Position numbers and translations under genes: made by a program | Part shown: piece after piece, positions 12,504 to 23,324 of the stretch | Layout of the letters: each line of letters begins with the position of its first letter | Position numbering within the stretch: the stretch's first letter is position 1 | The notes under the pieces: generated by a model | Database searches by the model: none | Told to the model about the DNA's origin: nothing | The model's input: only the letters and a program-made list of their open reading frames with translations | Source of the DNA: Paramarasmius palmivorus | Taxonomy: Eukaryota > Basidiomycota > Agaricomycetes > Agaricales > Marasmiaceae | Assembly: GCA_037176845.1 (NCBI GenBank) | Contig: JAYKXP010000021.1 | Span: 682,001-746,000, forward strand | DNA: 64,000 nucleotides | Reading direction: 5' to 3'

Positions 12504-13044
12504 TAGATGACGATCGAGCTGCCACCTTCGAAGAAACAGTATACAATCAAACTCATTTTCCATGCCTGTCGCCCCTTCTTGCCAAATCGTTTGCTTCCAT
12601 TCACTGCACAGCTCAATCAGTTTCCGGATTTCAATTCGGCAGTTCTCAGAGTGTCGTCGCTCACTCCAAAGAACAAAACGGTTGCGCTAAACAATAGGTT
12701 CTATTCTAGGCTTTTAGAAGCTCATTTTAGGCGCATTGCTGCTCAGCTGATCGTCGTCGGTTGGTTGTAGTCGCGACCGTTGATAGTGTTTCGACTTCAC
12801 TGACACCAAACCCCACTGACATCTTCTCAGACAGGGGTCAGGTTCTAACTGATCGGTGACTGGGGATCGCAAATCCGTTACGCCCCGACGAGTTTGGTGA
12901 GTTCTTTGGGTCGATGTTCATTGGAGTATTGGAGGTATAAAAGCAACGGCAGAGGAATGCCCAGATTCACTTACTCTCCAACGTCTAACGCCGGCTCGTT
13001 ACTTTTAATAAGTCACTCTTCTCTTCAGCTTCACTCTTATAATC
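12504..13044. other. Intergenic region
   Basis: No remains of the aminotransferase C-terminus are readable here. The last part is the promoter region of the membrane-protein gene; a possible TATA-like element (GGTATAAAAGC) lies at about 12932-12942. Confidence 0.4.
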
Positions 13045-14269
13045 ATGGTCAAAGATCCAACTATGACGCAAATTCAAGGTACGCCATCTTCAAGCCCATC
13101 TATTCACAAAAACTAGTACTGACCACCATGTTAGCTTGCGCCATTACCGGCGTCATCATTGCCGTTTCAGCAACGTGCTTCCGCCTGTACCTTCGAGCGC
13201 GAAGACGTAACCTTTGGTGGGATGATGCCTGGGCATTTATGTCAATGGTTGCCATTATCATTATGTTCACCGGAATGTTGATTTTTACATCTCCGCCTGG
13301 TTTGCAACTTTCCTCTGGGCACTCTACCTAGCTCTAATTCTGGACACTTTCAGATGCACATCCACGAGCTACCAAGATTGCTGGATACTACATGGTGGAC
13401 AATGGTTTCTATGGATGCATCTGGTGTGCTCGCATCTCCATCCTGTTAACTGTGATTCGGATGGCCTTTGGTCGTTTCCGTCAAATCCTCAAAGGCGTCG
13501 TAGTCGCAATTCTTATCACCTGGTCGGTTCTTTTTGCCCAAGTGTTTTGGACGTGCGAGACCGAGGCGAAATGGAAGAATGAGCCTAACCCACAGTGCAT
13601 GTTGGGCAAGGAAGTCGCCATTGCGCAGCTGATCAGTGAGTCGTGTCTTATTGTTCTGGTGGAGCACTGGCTGACTCCATAGTAATAGCGGACTGTATTT
13701 GCGACCTGATTCTTATCGCATGTCCAACATACTTGTTGTCCAGTATGAAGAACAGGAGAGGTCTCAAGATCCGCCTCATTGCCATCTTTTCGTCAACTAT
13801 CTTCACCACTATCTTCAGTCTCGTCCATTCGTACATGATTCTCAAGGGTCTTGGCTTGATGGAGTTCATGTTCGCCGTTGTTGAGGTTAGATTCTTCCTC
13901 TACACTTCTCGCTTCTGTGTATTGATCCTACATCCGCGTATTCAGGACGTCGTCAGTCTCCTTGTCGTCAACCTCACCGTCATCGCCACTTGGTTCTTCC
14001 AGCTCAAGGATGATGGCGAATCAGAAGAGACTGGTCCATCTGCTTTCGCAAATACCTTCTTGAAGGGCCGTTTATCTGGTGGTCGAAATACCCAAGCCAT
14101 GCGTGGTGGGACTACTACCATTGGTTTGGCGACATTTGGTGGTATCACCCGAGTTGAGGTGAATACCGAGCGGGTTGTAGACAAGGGTGATGGGAATATC
14201 GCGGTTTTGTCGTCTGGTGATGACACGGAGGCTAATAGGAATAGTAGTGTTGAGAAACTCGGGTATTGA
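13045..14269 (+). CDS. Rhodopsin-fold integral membrane protein, unknown function
   Basis: Multi-pass membrane protein of the fungal rhodopsin-like (PTH11-related) family common in Agaricomycetes; the ligand and partner are unknown. Five exons: 13045-13078, 13117-13299, 13354-13635, 13683-13885 and 13946-14269, giving 341 residues. The first 11 residues (MVKDPTMTQIQ) fit the short extracellular start of the family. Hydrophobic helices include MLACAITGVIIAVSATCF, AFMSMVAIIIMFTGM, VVVAILITWSVLFAQVF and the LIACPTYLL region. The family pattern LWWDDAWA follows helix 1, and a CETEAKWKNEPNPQC loop provides two cysteines. The C-terminal tail of about 100 residues is polar and Gly/Thr-rich. Intron 1 is only 38 bases, and the 60-base intron at 13886-13945 has no stop, so an unspliced transcript stays open. 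Confidence 0.8.
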
Positions 14270-14839
14270 TTGCTTGGGATTCATGTCGTTCGTTCATGAT
14301 TAATTACGAGTTATAGGATTCTGGGATCTGTGTATATATGTCTGTACGCTATAATGTATTACGACCTACCCTGATGTACATAATTTGTGTGCCTATAAAT
14401 AGGTGCTATAATCATACTACTGTAGAAGAATGGGGCAAGAAGCTTCTCCATGATCTATACTCAAACGAGCAGGGTCATCTATTTCCTTTCTTGGGTACTG
14501 CAGGCGGTGAGTCAAAACCTTCCCACGGTCTCTTTCTTTCTGCTATCAACGTTTCAAAATTTCAACTTTTAATAGTCATGGATACTGGCACATTCTGGCA
14601 GTTTTCTCACGGCAGTGTCATCCCTGAACCGAGATTATAATCTTTGAAACCAGAGACCAGACTAGGCGACATACGAGCTTCAAGAGCCTTATTATACCGA
14701 AACTCATGTTTAGAGGCTCCAGGAGTCGAATATATCCTTGTTTGAGCTTCGTTTCTTGGTTGTTTATAACAGTTCCATGTCGGGACAGGAGGTAAGTCAG
14801 GACTATCCGGTGTCCGCTCTCCTCTTTTAACCCACGCTC
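14270..14839. other. Intergenic region
   Basis: No gene recognised. It ends at the displaced ATG of the first MYND copy. Confidence 0.4.
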
Positions 14840-15499
14840 ATGGCCACCTCAACGGCGACGAAGTGGAGGCGGCACTGGCCGACTGCTACACCTACTGGGT
14901 CCTTGCACTGGCATACGCTCCGAAATTCGACGGAAACATGTATGAACAGTCTCCTGTCGTAACCATCCTTAACCACAGTTCCCTTTCCATTCCCCCAAAT
15001 CGTCTCAATGGCAAACCTAGATTTTGCATGAAGACGGACGATGGGAACGAGGGTTTACTTTTTCAACTGACGGAACTTGGTGTTCTGCAGCAGGTCAATG
15101 CTGATGGGCTTGGCAATCTTGCTCCTGGGCCAATTGTGGAAGTGCTGCTGAACGAGAATCAAATTAGCCATGGCTGTCTGAAGTGCTTTAGAGAGGGTAT
15201 CGCAGCGGTTCAATTCGAGTTAAGGGGCGCGCCGATTCGTCTGCCGAAATGCGCTGGATGTTCTGCGGCGTATTATTGTGGTAAGAATGTGAGTTGGCTA
15301 TATTCACTGTATGATTTCAGCATGCTAATCTTCTTCGTAGTGCCGAAAGGAAGACCAGAAGGCGCACAAACGAGAGTGCAAGAACAAACTCTGGCGTTAT
15401 GATCAACGTGACAAGGCTGCGCGTCGTATGGAGAATGCTCAGAGGGCTGAGATGGCCAACTTTCTTGATATGCATGGCTTTACGGTTCTGAACGTCTGA
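14840..15499 (+). pseudogene. MYND zinc-finger protein, copy 1 (start region deleted)
   Basis: First of three tandem copies. The body is open from 14770 to 15288 and, after an intron at 15289-15340, to the stop at 15497-15499. The conserved pieces EVEAALADCYT, GKPRFCMKT, EVLLNENQISHGCLKC and the MYND finger (CAGCSAAYYC, then CRKEDQKAHKREC across the intron) are all present. What is missing is the N-terminus: the other copies start MATP/MATS and read about 12 more residues before EVEAAL. Here the only ATG in the right place (14840, ATGGCCACC) is out of frame with the body, as if about 20 bases were deleted just after the start codon. No in-frame ATG exists between the upstream stop (14767-14769) and the body. 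A different upstream exon cannot be excluded, but I saw no acceptor for one. Confidence 0.7.
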
Positions 15500-15685
15500 A
15501 TTGGTTGCTATGCTTGTAGGTACTAGAATGTAGTTCTTTACAACACGTGACACAATCGCTGCTTCCGTTTTTAGACACCATAGGAGGTGAATCAAAAAGT
15601 TCCCAGGATAAAATATCTGCTTCCTACCATCGCTGGCACTTTTTCATTTGGCTTCGCTGTAGTTCGGCTTTCTTCTTCTCCTGCA

Positions 15686-16392
15686 ATGGCTACATCTTTC
15701 CGAACTTTCAAAGTCAGAATCGCTGACGACGAGGTCGAGGTTGCTCTTGCCGATTGTTAGACCCATTTCGTCCTTGCTCAACCTCACGAACCAAAACACG
15801 AAAACAAGAATTCGAACGAGCTAGAAACGTCCCCTATCATCACCATACTCACGGGCACTTCCCACGGAAATCCCTTCGTATCACCTTTCGTTCCGTCAAA
15901 CCGTGCATCTGGGAGGCCTAGGTTCTGCATGAAGACCGATAATGGGAACGAACAGCTGCTATCTCTCAGTTGACAGGCCTTGGTGTGCTCAAGCAGGTCC
16001 AAGTTAAGGAGTACCTCAACGTGAATGGTCCGGGTCCCGTCGTCGAAGTAGTGCTGGATGAGGACGAAGTCAGTCATGGTTGCCTCAAGTGCGCAAGAGA
16101 TGGTGTTGCGCAAGCGAAGTTTGAATTGAAGGACGCTCTGAGGTTTTTGAAATGCACAGGATGCTCAGCGGAGTATTACTGTACCAAGAAAGTGAGTAGT
16201 ACATCATCACCCGAGTGTTTATGCTTATACGTTTCGTTACAGTGCCAAAACCAAGACTGGAAGGCTCACAAGACTGAATGCAAGAAGAAACTCTGGCGTT
16301 ATGGTCAACGCGACAAGGCTGCTCGGCTCATGGAGGAAGCGCGTATGACTTACGCGATAGGTCACATTGGATGGTATGGCTTCATCGTCTGA
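15686..16392 (+). pseudogene. MYND zinc-finger protein, copy 2 (nonsense and frameshift)
   Basis: Second tandem copy. The start MATSFRTFKVRI at 15686 is intact, but codon 25, a tyrosine codon in the other copies (DCYTHF), is TAG at 15758-15760. A second lesion is a one-base frame change near 15960-15968, between GNEQLLS and the segment LTGLGVLKQ. Beyond it the frame is open through HGCLKCARDG and the MYND finger (CTGCSAEYYC, intron 16192-16242, CQNQDWKAHKTEC) to the stop at 16390-16392. The downstream half is well preserved, so inactivation is probably recent or the C-terminal half is still expressed from another start (inference). Confidence 0.85.
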
Positions 16393-16709
16393 ACTGGCAG
16401 GAGTCGCGATGGCAAGACACCTACGCATCATTGGCAGGATCGTCTCGGCTTGGGACACTCAGTTGGTAGCATGTTGAACATTTAATTGTTGTATTTGTAT
16501 AATTGTCCGCAAAAACAGAATAATTGGGAACAAGTTCCAGAACATTCCTCGTACGCTTGGACCTGAAGCTTGGACCAGGAGATGACACCAACCTCTCACG
16601 CTCTCATATCCTTTGTTCTCCGTCTCGCACCAGTTACTGCTATAAATACCCAGTCGTGCACCGGCTTTTTTTCCATCCAACTTTCACAACACCAAGCACG
16701 CTCAGTGAC

Positions 16710-17401
16710 ATGGCTACTCCAATTCGGACATTCAAACTCAAAATCGTCAACGGTTATGAGGTCGAAGCGGCTCTAGCTGACTGCTATACCCACTTTGTCC
16801 TTTCTCTTCCATACGAGCCAAAACTCGACGACGATGACGTGGATCCCATAGAGCAGTCTCCTATCATCACCATTCTCACTACCCTCTCAAACGATCTACC
16901 TTTCATCCCATCGAATCGCGCGAACGGCAGACCGAGGTTCTGCATGAAGACGTACACCGAAAACGAGGGATTACTTCCCCAGTTGGTGAAGCTCGGGGTT
17001 CTACAACAGGTTCCAGGCGGAGAACTTCAGAATGGACCTGTCGTAGAAGTGCTCTTGAACGACAGAGAAATCAGTCACGGTTGCTTGAAGTGCGCTAGGG
17101 AGGGCATTTCCGAGGTACATTTCGAGCTGAAGGATGGTCCGAGGCTGTCGCAATGCTCTGGGTGTTCTGCGGTGTATTATTGCAATAAGCAAGTGGGTTA
17201 TATCTACGCGCGTTTCCGAGAACTATTACTGATGCTTTATCACAGTGCCAAACAGAAGATTGGAAGATCCATAAAGCGGAGTGCAAGAAGAAACTTTGGC
17301 GCAACCAACGCGAAGAGGCTGCGCGTCTTATGGAGAATAGGCGAAGGGCCGAGATGTCCAACTTTCTTGGATTGTCTGGTTTCACGACCGTGAACGTTTG
17401 A
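16710..17401 (+). CDS. MYND zinc-finger protein, copy 3 (intact)
   Basis: Intact member of the tandem set, 212 residues in two exons (16710-17192, 17246-17401). It starts MATPIRTFKLKI and keeps the full family core: EVEAALADCYTHFVL, GRPRFCMKT, VVEVLLNDREISHG. A C-x2-C pair (HGCLKCAREG, about residue 124) precedes the MYND finger at about 148-174 (CSGCSAVYYC, CQTEDWKIHKAEC), which binds two zinc ions and mediates protein-protein contacts in the wider family. The intron splits the finger at the same point in all four copies of the window. The ending KKKLWR...AARLMENRRRAEM is a charged helix. A TATA-like stretch (CTATAAATAC) lies about 70 bases upstream. The function is unknown; no SET or other catalytic domain is present. 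Confidence 0.85.
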
Positions 17402-18945
17402 AGGGTTTATCGACCAAGTCAGCTTCGCGTAGCTTGACTAGCGAATTCGAGGGTGCAGGGTATTTAGTGTGTTTCGTAGTGCTGTGATCCGAAACAACCA
17501 TATTTTTCTTGACCATTGGACTTGTAAATAATTCTTGTATGATACGCTAACAATTCTTGTGCATGTATAAGTAGCACTTAATGCTCATTAACATTGCTCA
17601 ACATAGCTCAAGCTCAGCGCTGACAAAGGTTGACGCGAACGTTGCAACGCACATACCCTGGTCCGACTTGCTTTCCCTCTACCATCATCGTTTCCGTCAC
17701 CATGTCCTTTTTTTCGACGCGTCTTCCTCTTGAACATGCTTCGATCTTCTGTGAAGAAGGAGTTACATGAAGGATTCACCATTTATAGCTCTTAAATGCT
17801 GCCTGCCAGTGCGTTAGATTCAATGTTTGTCTCGGACCCCTGGTTGACGTTGAAATAGCGTCTCGGGAACCATCAAGGCTACCATTTGTCCACGGAGGAG
17901 GCCTTCAATGTCTTCGAGAAGCCATTCAGAACTCTGTCAAGGGTTTTGTGGATGCGGATAGAGCAGCACTGGCCGGTCGTTCTAGTTAGCTCCCTTTTTT
18001 TTTATCCAAAGTTGCGATTCTTGCTTATCACAACCTCATAAACAGCCCATTCTCCGAATAATCCCGCTAGAAGTCAGGCTTAACCATCGAATGGGTGTTT
18101 TATGACGTTGAAGACGCGTTTGGGATGGAGTAGCTGAAAGAATATGCCGATTTTGTAGGATTAAGTATGTCTTCCATCTTTTATTTCTCGCTGTTAAGCT
18201 CTATAACTAACTTCCAAACAGGATCATAATTCAATCCATCTAAACCCTTCACACTCTAACCCACAGACCCAGCTTTTGGTTTTGCAGTCTTGCAAGCAGC
18301 CATGTTGTCCGTGCGGACTCGGACAGACAACCATCTGAACAAATAGCTGCTATTGCACGTTCAAAGTTCTTTCGGCAGTTCATCGGAAGCCATAAAGCCA
18401 TAACAGGCCATCAATCCGTCATACACTGGCCTGGCATCGAGACTATGACATTCTTACTTTTTATGGGCAGACAATAACTTTCGGCAGAATTTGATGCTGT
18501 ACACTGTCGTGACGCTTGCTGACGCGCCTCCATGGTCCAAGCTACAGTCCAAGCTGCTGCCGAATGCCCTTCTGACTCGTCAGACTTGTGGCTTCAGCCC
18601 CAGGAGTCTGTAAACCGATTCAATCGGCACACCATAGAGTTCGATTTGCATTCGTCAATTCACGTAGATCTCCAGCATTCGGTGAGAGGCCTGCTCATGG
18701 ATACTGAACTTTGCTCAATTATTGTCTCACAGCACTTATCGAATATGGGAATTTCGGCGGCGACCCCGACCGTTGGAAGATGGGGTGGTCCATGCGGTGC
18801 CGATAGTAAAACTTGGCTTCTGGTGGCGCACAAAGGAAAAATAGCCATCTCGACACTTGCTTGTGGCTTTGACCGACGACTGCTGGGATGACAAGGTCGC
18901 TAATGCTCGGGGCACCATTTAGGAATGTGGAGGATGCATGGGTAG
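17402..18945. other. Intergenic region, no recognised gene
   Basis: About 1.5 kb without a convincing gene. A stretch near 17880-17980 reads like a decayed coding fragment, but I could not assign it. The open stretch 18532-18891 has no motif or family resemblance. Confidence 0.4.
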
Positions 18946-18978
18946 GTGTCCAAGCTGAAGGATGAGGTATATTTAAGG
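18946..18978 (+). promoter_or_regulatory. Core promoter of the C2H2 gene (shared element plus TATA)
   Basis: GTGTCCAAGCTGAAGG is followed directly by a TATA-like GTATATTTAAGG, about 90-120 bases before the start codon. The same 16-base block, also with a TATA box right after it, lies upstream of the gene at 33691, which supports it as a conserved promoter element. Confidence 0.6.
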
Positions 18979-19063
18979 TGCTGGATATCGAATACTCCCT
19001 CAGCATCCTCCGGTACTCGCATTCAGACTCTCAGCCTCCGATTTCAAGCCCAATTTAATCCTC

Positions 19064-20291
19064 ATGAACCCAACTTACTCCCAGTGAGCATCTTACTACT
19101 GTCCCCTACTTGAAAATATATTGACACTCGATGTTTTCTAGATCGGAAGACCTTACTTTCGGCGACATCGACCTTTCGTCAGACGCTGTCTTCAACGAGG
19201 TGATGAAATATGCCATGATGCCGGATACTCCTCAACCGGCCAACTACAACTATCCTACCCAGGACGCTCTCACCCAAGCTCCTCCCGTAAACGCCAGTGG
19301 TTTTTACTCGACGTACAGTGATTACACGCCGATGGGCCACTCTCAACCATTGTTCGTCAACGAAGCCCCCATTTACCCATCGGTACCTTTGGCGCAGTCT
19401 TTCGGCGCTCCATACTCTTTTGGAGCCGAATCGTTTGTCCCCAATACAATCAACCCCAGACTTCTACAGCTCGAACCTGCCGTTGGTCTCGAGCCCACGC
19501 TTTCTTTCCCTCAGCCTTCTCAGACATATTACCCAGAACCTCAGGGCTGGAACGAGAGCCCGTCGCAGCTGGCATACACCTCTGGTGGTCTGAATTACGA
19601 TTACTCCATGCCTCTTCTGCCTTTGCCACCTTCAGACTCGCTCTATTCCCACTCTCCAACCAGCAGCTCTTCATCGGGGTCGAGTTTCCCAACGCCGCCA
19701 TTGCCACAAATCATGTTTCCTTTACCCTCACCCACTCTTTCGATATCGCCATCGCCGGAACGCTCCCCGTCACCACCCCCTCAACCTTCGAAACCTGTCG
19801 CCAAGCGCTCCAAGAAAGCCTCTACCGCGAAGGTTTCCAAGAAAGCTGCCAAATCCCTCGCACCAAGTAAACGAGCCTATGCCACGGATTCGCTGTGCAA
19901 CTCCCAGTATCCTGCCCTGAGACTACCCTCCGACGCCTTCCGCTGCATGGTATCCACCTGCAATAGCACCTTTGGTATCGAGCTCACCGATGTTCATGCT
20001 CACTACAAGATGGCCCACCGTGACGTTCTCTGTCATGCACCACGTAGATGCCCGTTCCCAGACTGCGGACAAGTTGTCCATTCCATTGGCGATCTCAAGA
20101 GGCATCTCTACAGCAAGGAGCATTCGATTGATGGAACGTATAGATGCAAGCTTTCGGGGTGCAAAAAGAATGTGACCAGGTCGGACGCGTTGAAGAGGCA
20201 TTATATGGTCGTGCATAAACTCTCTTCGGACGATGCGCAGGCGATGATGAAACAAAGGGGGATTGAGATGGGCATTACTAGGGCGTTTTAG
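19064..20291 (+). CDS. C2H2 zinc-finger transcription factor
   Basis: Putative nuclear DNA-binding regulator with three C2H2 fingers near the C-terminus: CMVSTC...HYKMAH, CPFPDC...HLYSKEH and CKLSGC...HYMVVH (about residues 275-365). Before them come a long Pro/Ser-rich, low-complexity activation-like region and a lysine-rich nuclear localisation segment (KRSKKASTAKVSKKAAK). The spliced model uses ATG 19064, a 20-base exon, an intron at 19084-19141 with GTGAGC and CTAG ends, and a second exon 19142-20291 (389 residues). The alternative is a single exon from ATG 19131 (386 residues); only the first residues differ. A motif PAVGLEP in the middle region and the core promoter are shared with the gene at 33691, which lacks fingers. 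The target genes are unknown. Confidence 0.85.
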
Positions 20292-20509
20292 AAGTCGTTC
20301 TGATAGATTCCTTTTGCATTGTTCTCGTGTACATTCTGTTATTGTTGTACATATGCTCTCTTGTTTGTAGTATTGCTATCATCAGCTTATTGATACCCCT
20401 CTTTCAATGTATATTCCGAACCAATAGTAGCCATTTCCATCGAGATACGAATAAACTCTACAGCTGACCGATACTTGACTAGTGACGGGATGCCTCACAA
20501 AGGAATCCA

Positions 20510-21327
20510 TCAAACTTCAACCACTTCTACCATTCGTCGCAGCTCATGGAGCGTAGGGCGCTTCTTTGGGTCCTTGTTCATGCACGCGGTAAAGATCTCG
20601 TTGAAAGGTGGCGGAGGCGTGAAAACTTCGTAGAATGCGGTACTACGGGGATTGTTGATGCACAACGCCATAGAAGGGTTCCTATGGCGTATATATCCGT
20701 CTCGAAAGTGTATATAGGATCATCCACGTAAAGTTCTGGAGCCTTACAGGCTAATGACGCGTACAACGCTTCCAAATCACAAGCGATGAGTCTATCATCC
20801 GAAGTGACGAGGAAGTTGCGAGTAACGATATCACGGTGCACGATTCCGCGACTATGGAGAGCATCCACGACGTCGATAACCCGGAGGAGTCGACGTTTGA
20901 CCTGGAAAAGTGTGGCTGGTGGTTTCTCCGCGAGTGCGTGAGGGTGCTTCTCGAAGACAAGCTGCCCATCCTCCGTTTTACCCAGTAGTTGGACAACAAG
21001 CGGGCAACCTCGACAGGCGAGCAAGTTGGGGATCTCGTTTGGAGCGCGACATGGCTTGACAAAGTGCAATGAGTGGTCTACTGCCACTATTGAAAGCTCC
21101 TGCAGCCCAGCTCCGGGATGTTGGTCTCAGCATCGTCTAGCTCCTCATCGAAATCGGGTGGAGCCTTGACTTGCTGGGGTTCTAGGATTCGGAATGAATT
21201 GCCTTTTATCTCCAGGTTCTGATCGTAAAGATCTCCTGGGAGGTCCCGAGAAAGAGTTGCAATTCCAAGTTCTGTCTGCCACGTGCTAGTCAGTTGTCGG
21301 CGCGTTTGTGACACGTGCTCATAGCCG
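20510..21327 (-). pseudogene. Protein kinase-like gene with two frameshifts
   Basis: Minus-strand kinase-fold gene. The C-lobe core is readable: the catalytic loop GIVHRDIVTRNFLV, LIACDLE where the DFG motif would be, APELYV and DIYAIGTLLW. The frame then breaks at about 20666-20672 (one base short in a G run). It continues in another frame as ALCINNPRSTAFYEVF and CMNKDPKKRPTLHELRRMV, a typical kinase C-terminal helix, ending at the stop 20510-20512. A second frame change at about 21099-21112 separates the upstream part (TWQTELGIATLSRDLPGDLY ... ETNIPEL) from LQELSIVAVDHSLHFVKP. No in-frame ATG is visible. The glycine loop and a clear VAIK lysine are not seen. Each break needs a single base, so sequencing error is possible, but two in 450 bases favour decay. 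Confidence 0.7.
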
Positions 21328-22320
21328 GCTTCGGTCTGTCCCGGCCGACTCCCATGTCCTCTCCCTCATGATCATACATACACATCCTCCAAATTAATAC
21401 CTTTCCCGTCACTGTCGTCGTTGGTATCGCTCAGTGCAAATGCCCTATTCGAATTTTGGTGTGCCGTCACCGAGTCGAGGCCATCCTCGCTTACTGTTTC
21501 ACTCGTCCTCGTTCTCCCTCACAACCGCAACCCACCTGAAGGACTGTATCACAGACGAATGTGGCCTGGACAAGAAAGAAAGAGCCAAATCATGCGCTTT
21601 CTCTCCAGTCTTCCGTATACATACTTCCATTCTTACCCTCACGTCAGGATCAAGTCTTCGATGAAGATGGATCCCGAGAACTCTGGAATCTGGATTACTC
21701 CTCGGCATATACTGCAATACTGAAACAGAAGTGAGTTGGTGGCGTCTCAATGACTGGAACTCTGGGCTCATCTTGATCTGCAGCGTCAGAAAGTTGATCA
21801 AGAAACACATAGAGAAGGGTGCCACCAATGATTCTGACTTTATCATCACAACGTGTATTGCATGCCAGCTGCACAAGTGGATGTCACTGGGACTGAGTGT
21901 GGCCTGATTGAAGATACTGTTTCTTGAATGAGCTTACTGTAACCTCGTAGTGGATCTCTGATATATTCATTCAATAAGGTCTATGTGCTCTCCTCGATCC
22001 GAAAATCACTCATACTGTAGAGCAGCTCTTTGTGGCAAAAAAAGTTCGCATCCGAGTCCCGCTGATACACGCGAAACGTTCCTTTCGCCTTTTGTGCGGC
22101 CGATGTAGCGCTCAGATGATTTCATATAAGTAGAAGCACTCCTCGTGACTGCCCCAAGTCTTCTTTTCCTTCATATAAAGTTAGTCGAATTTTCAACGCG
22201 TAGCCCCAACCTTTTATTCGCCGGTCATCTCGAGCATCGCAAACCAGGTTTCAAGCGCGTTAAAACTATATATACGGGTAAGAAGGTTTTCGATTCGGCA
22301 GGTTTTGATCATGCTAATCG
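21328..22320. other. Intergenic region
   Basis: No recognisable gene. It includes the upstream region of the membrane-anchored MYND gene; a TATA-like ATATATA lies near 22270. Confidence 0.4.
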
Positions 22321-23167
22321 ATGTCGCTTAGGATGTATCAGGACTTCGACTCAGCCCAGGACACGAGCGCGGAATATTTTACGGCCATCGTCCTTGTCCT
22401 TCTCGCCGTTGCTATCGTCGTCGTCAGCCGTTCCAACATCAACCACGAAAAATCCAACCATCGCAATCGAACTCCCGTCATCGGCAACTTCTACCGTACA
22501 CCAGTCCGAACATTCAGAGTCAAATTCGGTGGACACCTTGAAGCGGAGGCAGTCCTCCTTGACTGCTATACTCACTTTGTCCTCGCTCTCGCACACGCAC
22601 CAACACCAGTCTACGCCGCCGTTTGTACTGTACAGACACGTCCAATCATCACCGACCTTACCGAAGCACCCTTTGTTGCGGAAACTGGACCGAACGGCCG
22701 AGTTAGATTTAGTATGAAGACGACTTCCGAGAACCAGGGGTTGCTTAAGCAGTTGACTAGGCAACAGGTACTCAGGAAGCTTCCTGGAAGACGCGTCAAA
22801 ACCATTGTGGAGGTGCTTCTAGACAAGAGCGAGATCAGCCACACATGTATCAAGTGTGCAAGAGAGGGTCTAGTTAAAGATCGATATGAGCTAGCGTGTT
22901 CGCGGAGGTTGTTGGCATGTTCTGGATGTGATTCGGTGTACTATTGTGATGCAAAGGTGATTTGTTGTGGTCGTCTTCGGTCATTGAAGTTTGGGGGCTA
23001 ATCTTCGTCGACAGTGCCAGGCCGCAGATAAGAACATACACGCAGAGGAGTGCCGACAAAAGCTGTGGCTTTATCGTCGCGGAGAGGCTGCATGCGGCAT
23101 GCACCTCATGCAAAAAGTTGTTATCGATATCTTTGTTGTGGGTATTATGGCAGGTGTTGTAGAGTGA
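22321..23167 (+). CDS. Membrane-anchored MYND zinc-finger protein, copy 4
   Basis: Fourth relative of the tandem MYND set, 262 residues in two exons (22321-22956, 23015-23167). It differs from copies 1-3 by an N-terminal extension of about 60 residues containing a clear transmembrane helix (TAIVLVLLAVAIVVV, residues about 20-36). The family core then follows: TPVRTFRVKFGG, EAEAVLLDCYTHFVLAL, RVRFSMKT, ISHTCIKCAREG. The MYND finger (CSGCDSVYYC, CQAADKNIHAEEC) is split by the intron at the shared position. The C-terminus is also unusual: after the LWLYRRGEAA helix it turns hydrophobic (VVIDIFVVGIMAGVV). It may therefore span the membrane at both ends, with the finger between (inference). It converges on the ABC transporter gene, with stops about 160 bases apart. 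Confidence 0.82.
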
Positions 23168-23324
23168 AGAGTCGGGTCGCATTTCTTCAGATCTCTTCTT
23201 GACATTGACGCGTTTTTACCGCTGTCCTTCGTTTCTTGACCATTGGCATTCCTCGCATTCGTAATCAGAGTTGAGATGTGTACTATATTCAGTCAATGTA
23301 ATCTATCGTGACATCGTCCGCCAT

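Noticed and set aside
17850..18130. Possible decayed hydrolase or peptidase fragment
   Set aside because: Two frames look equally protein-like and no catalytic motif is present.
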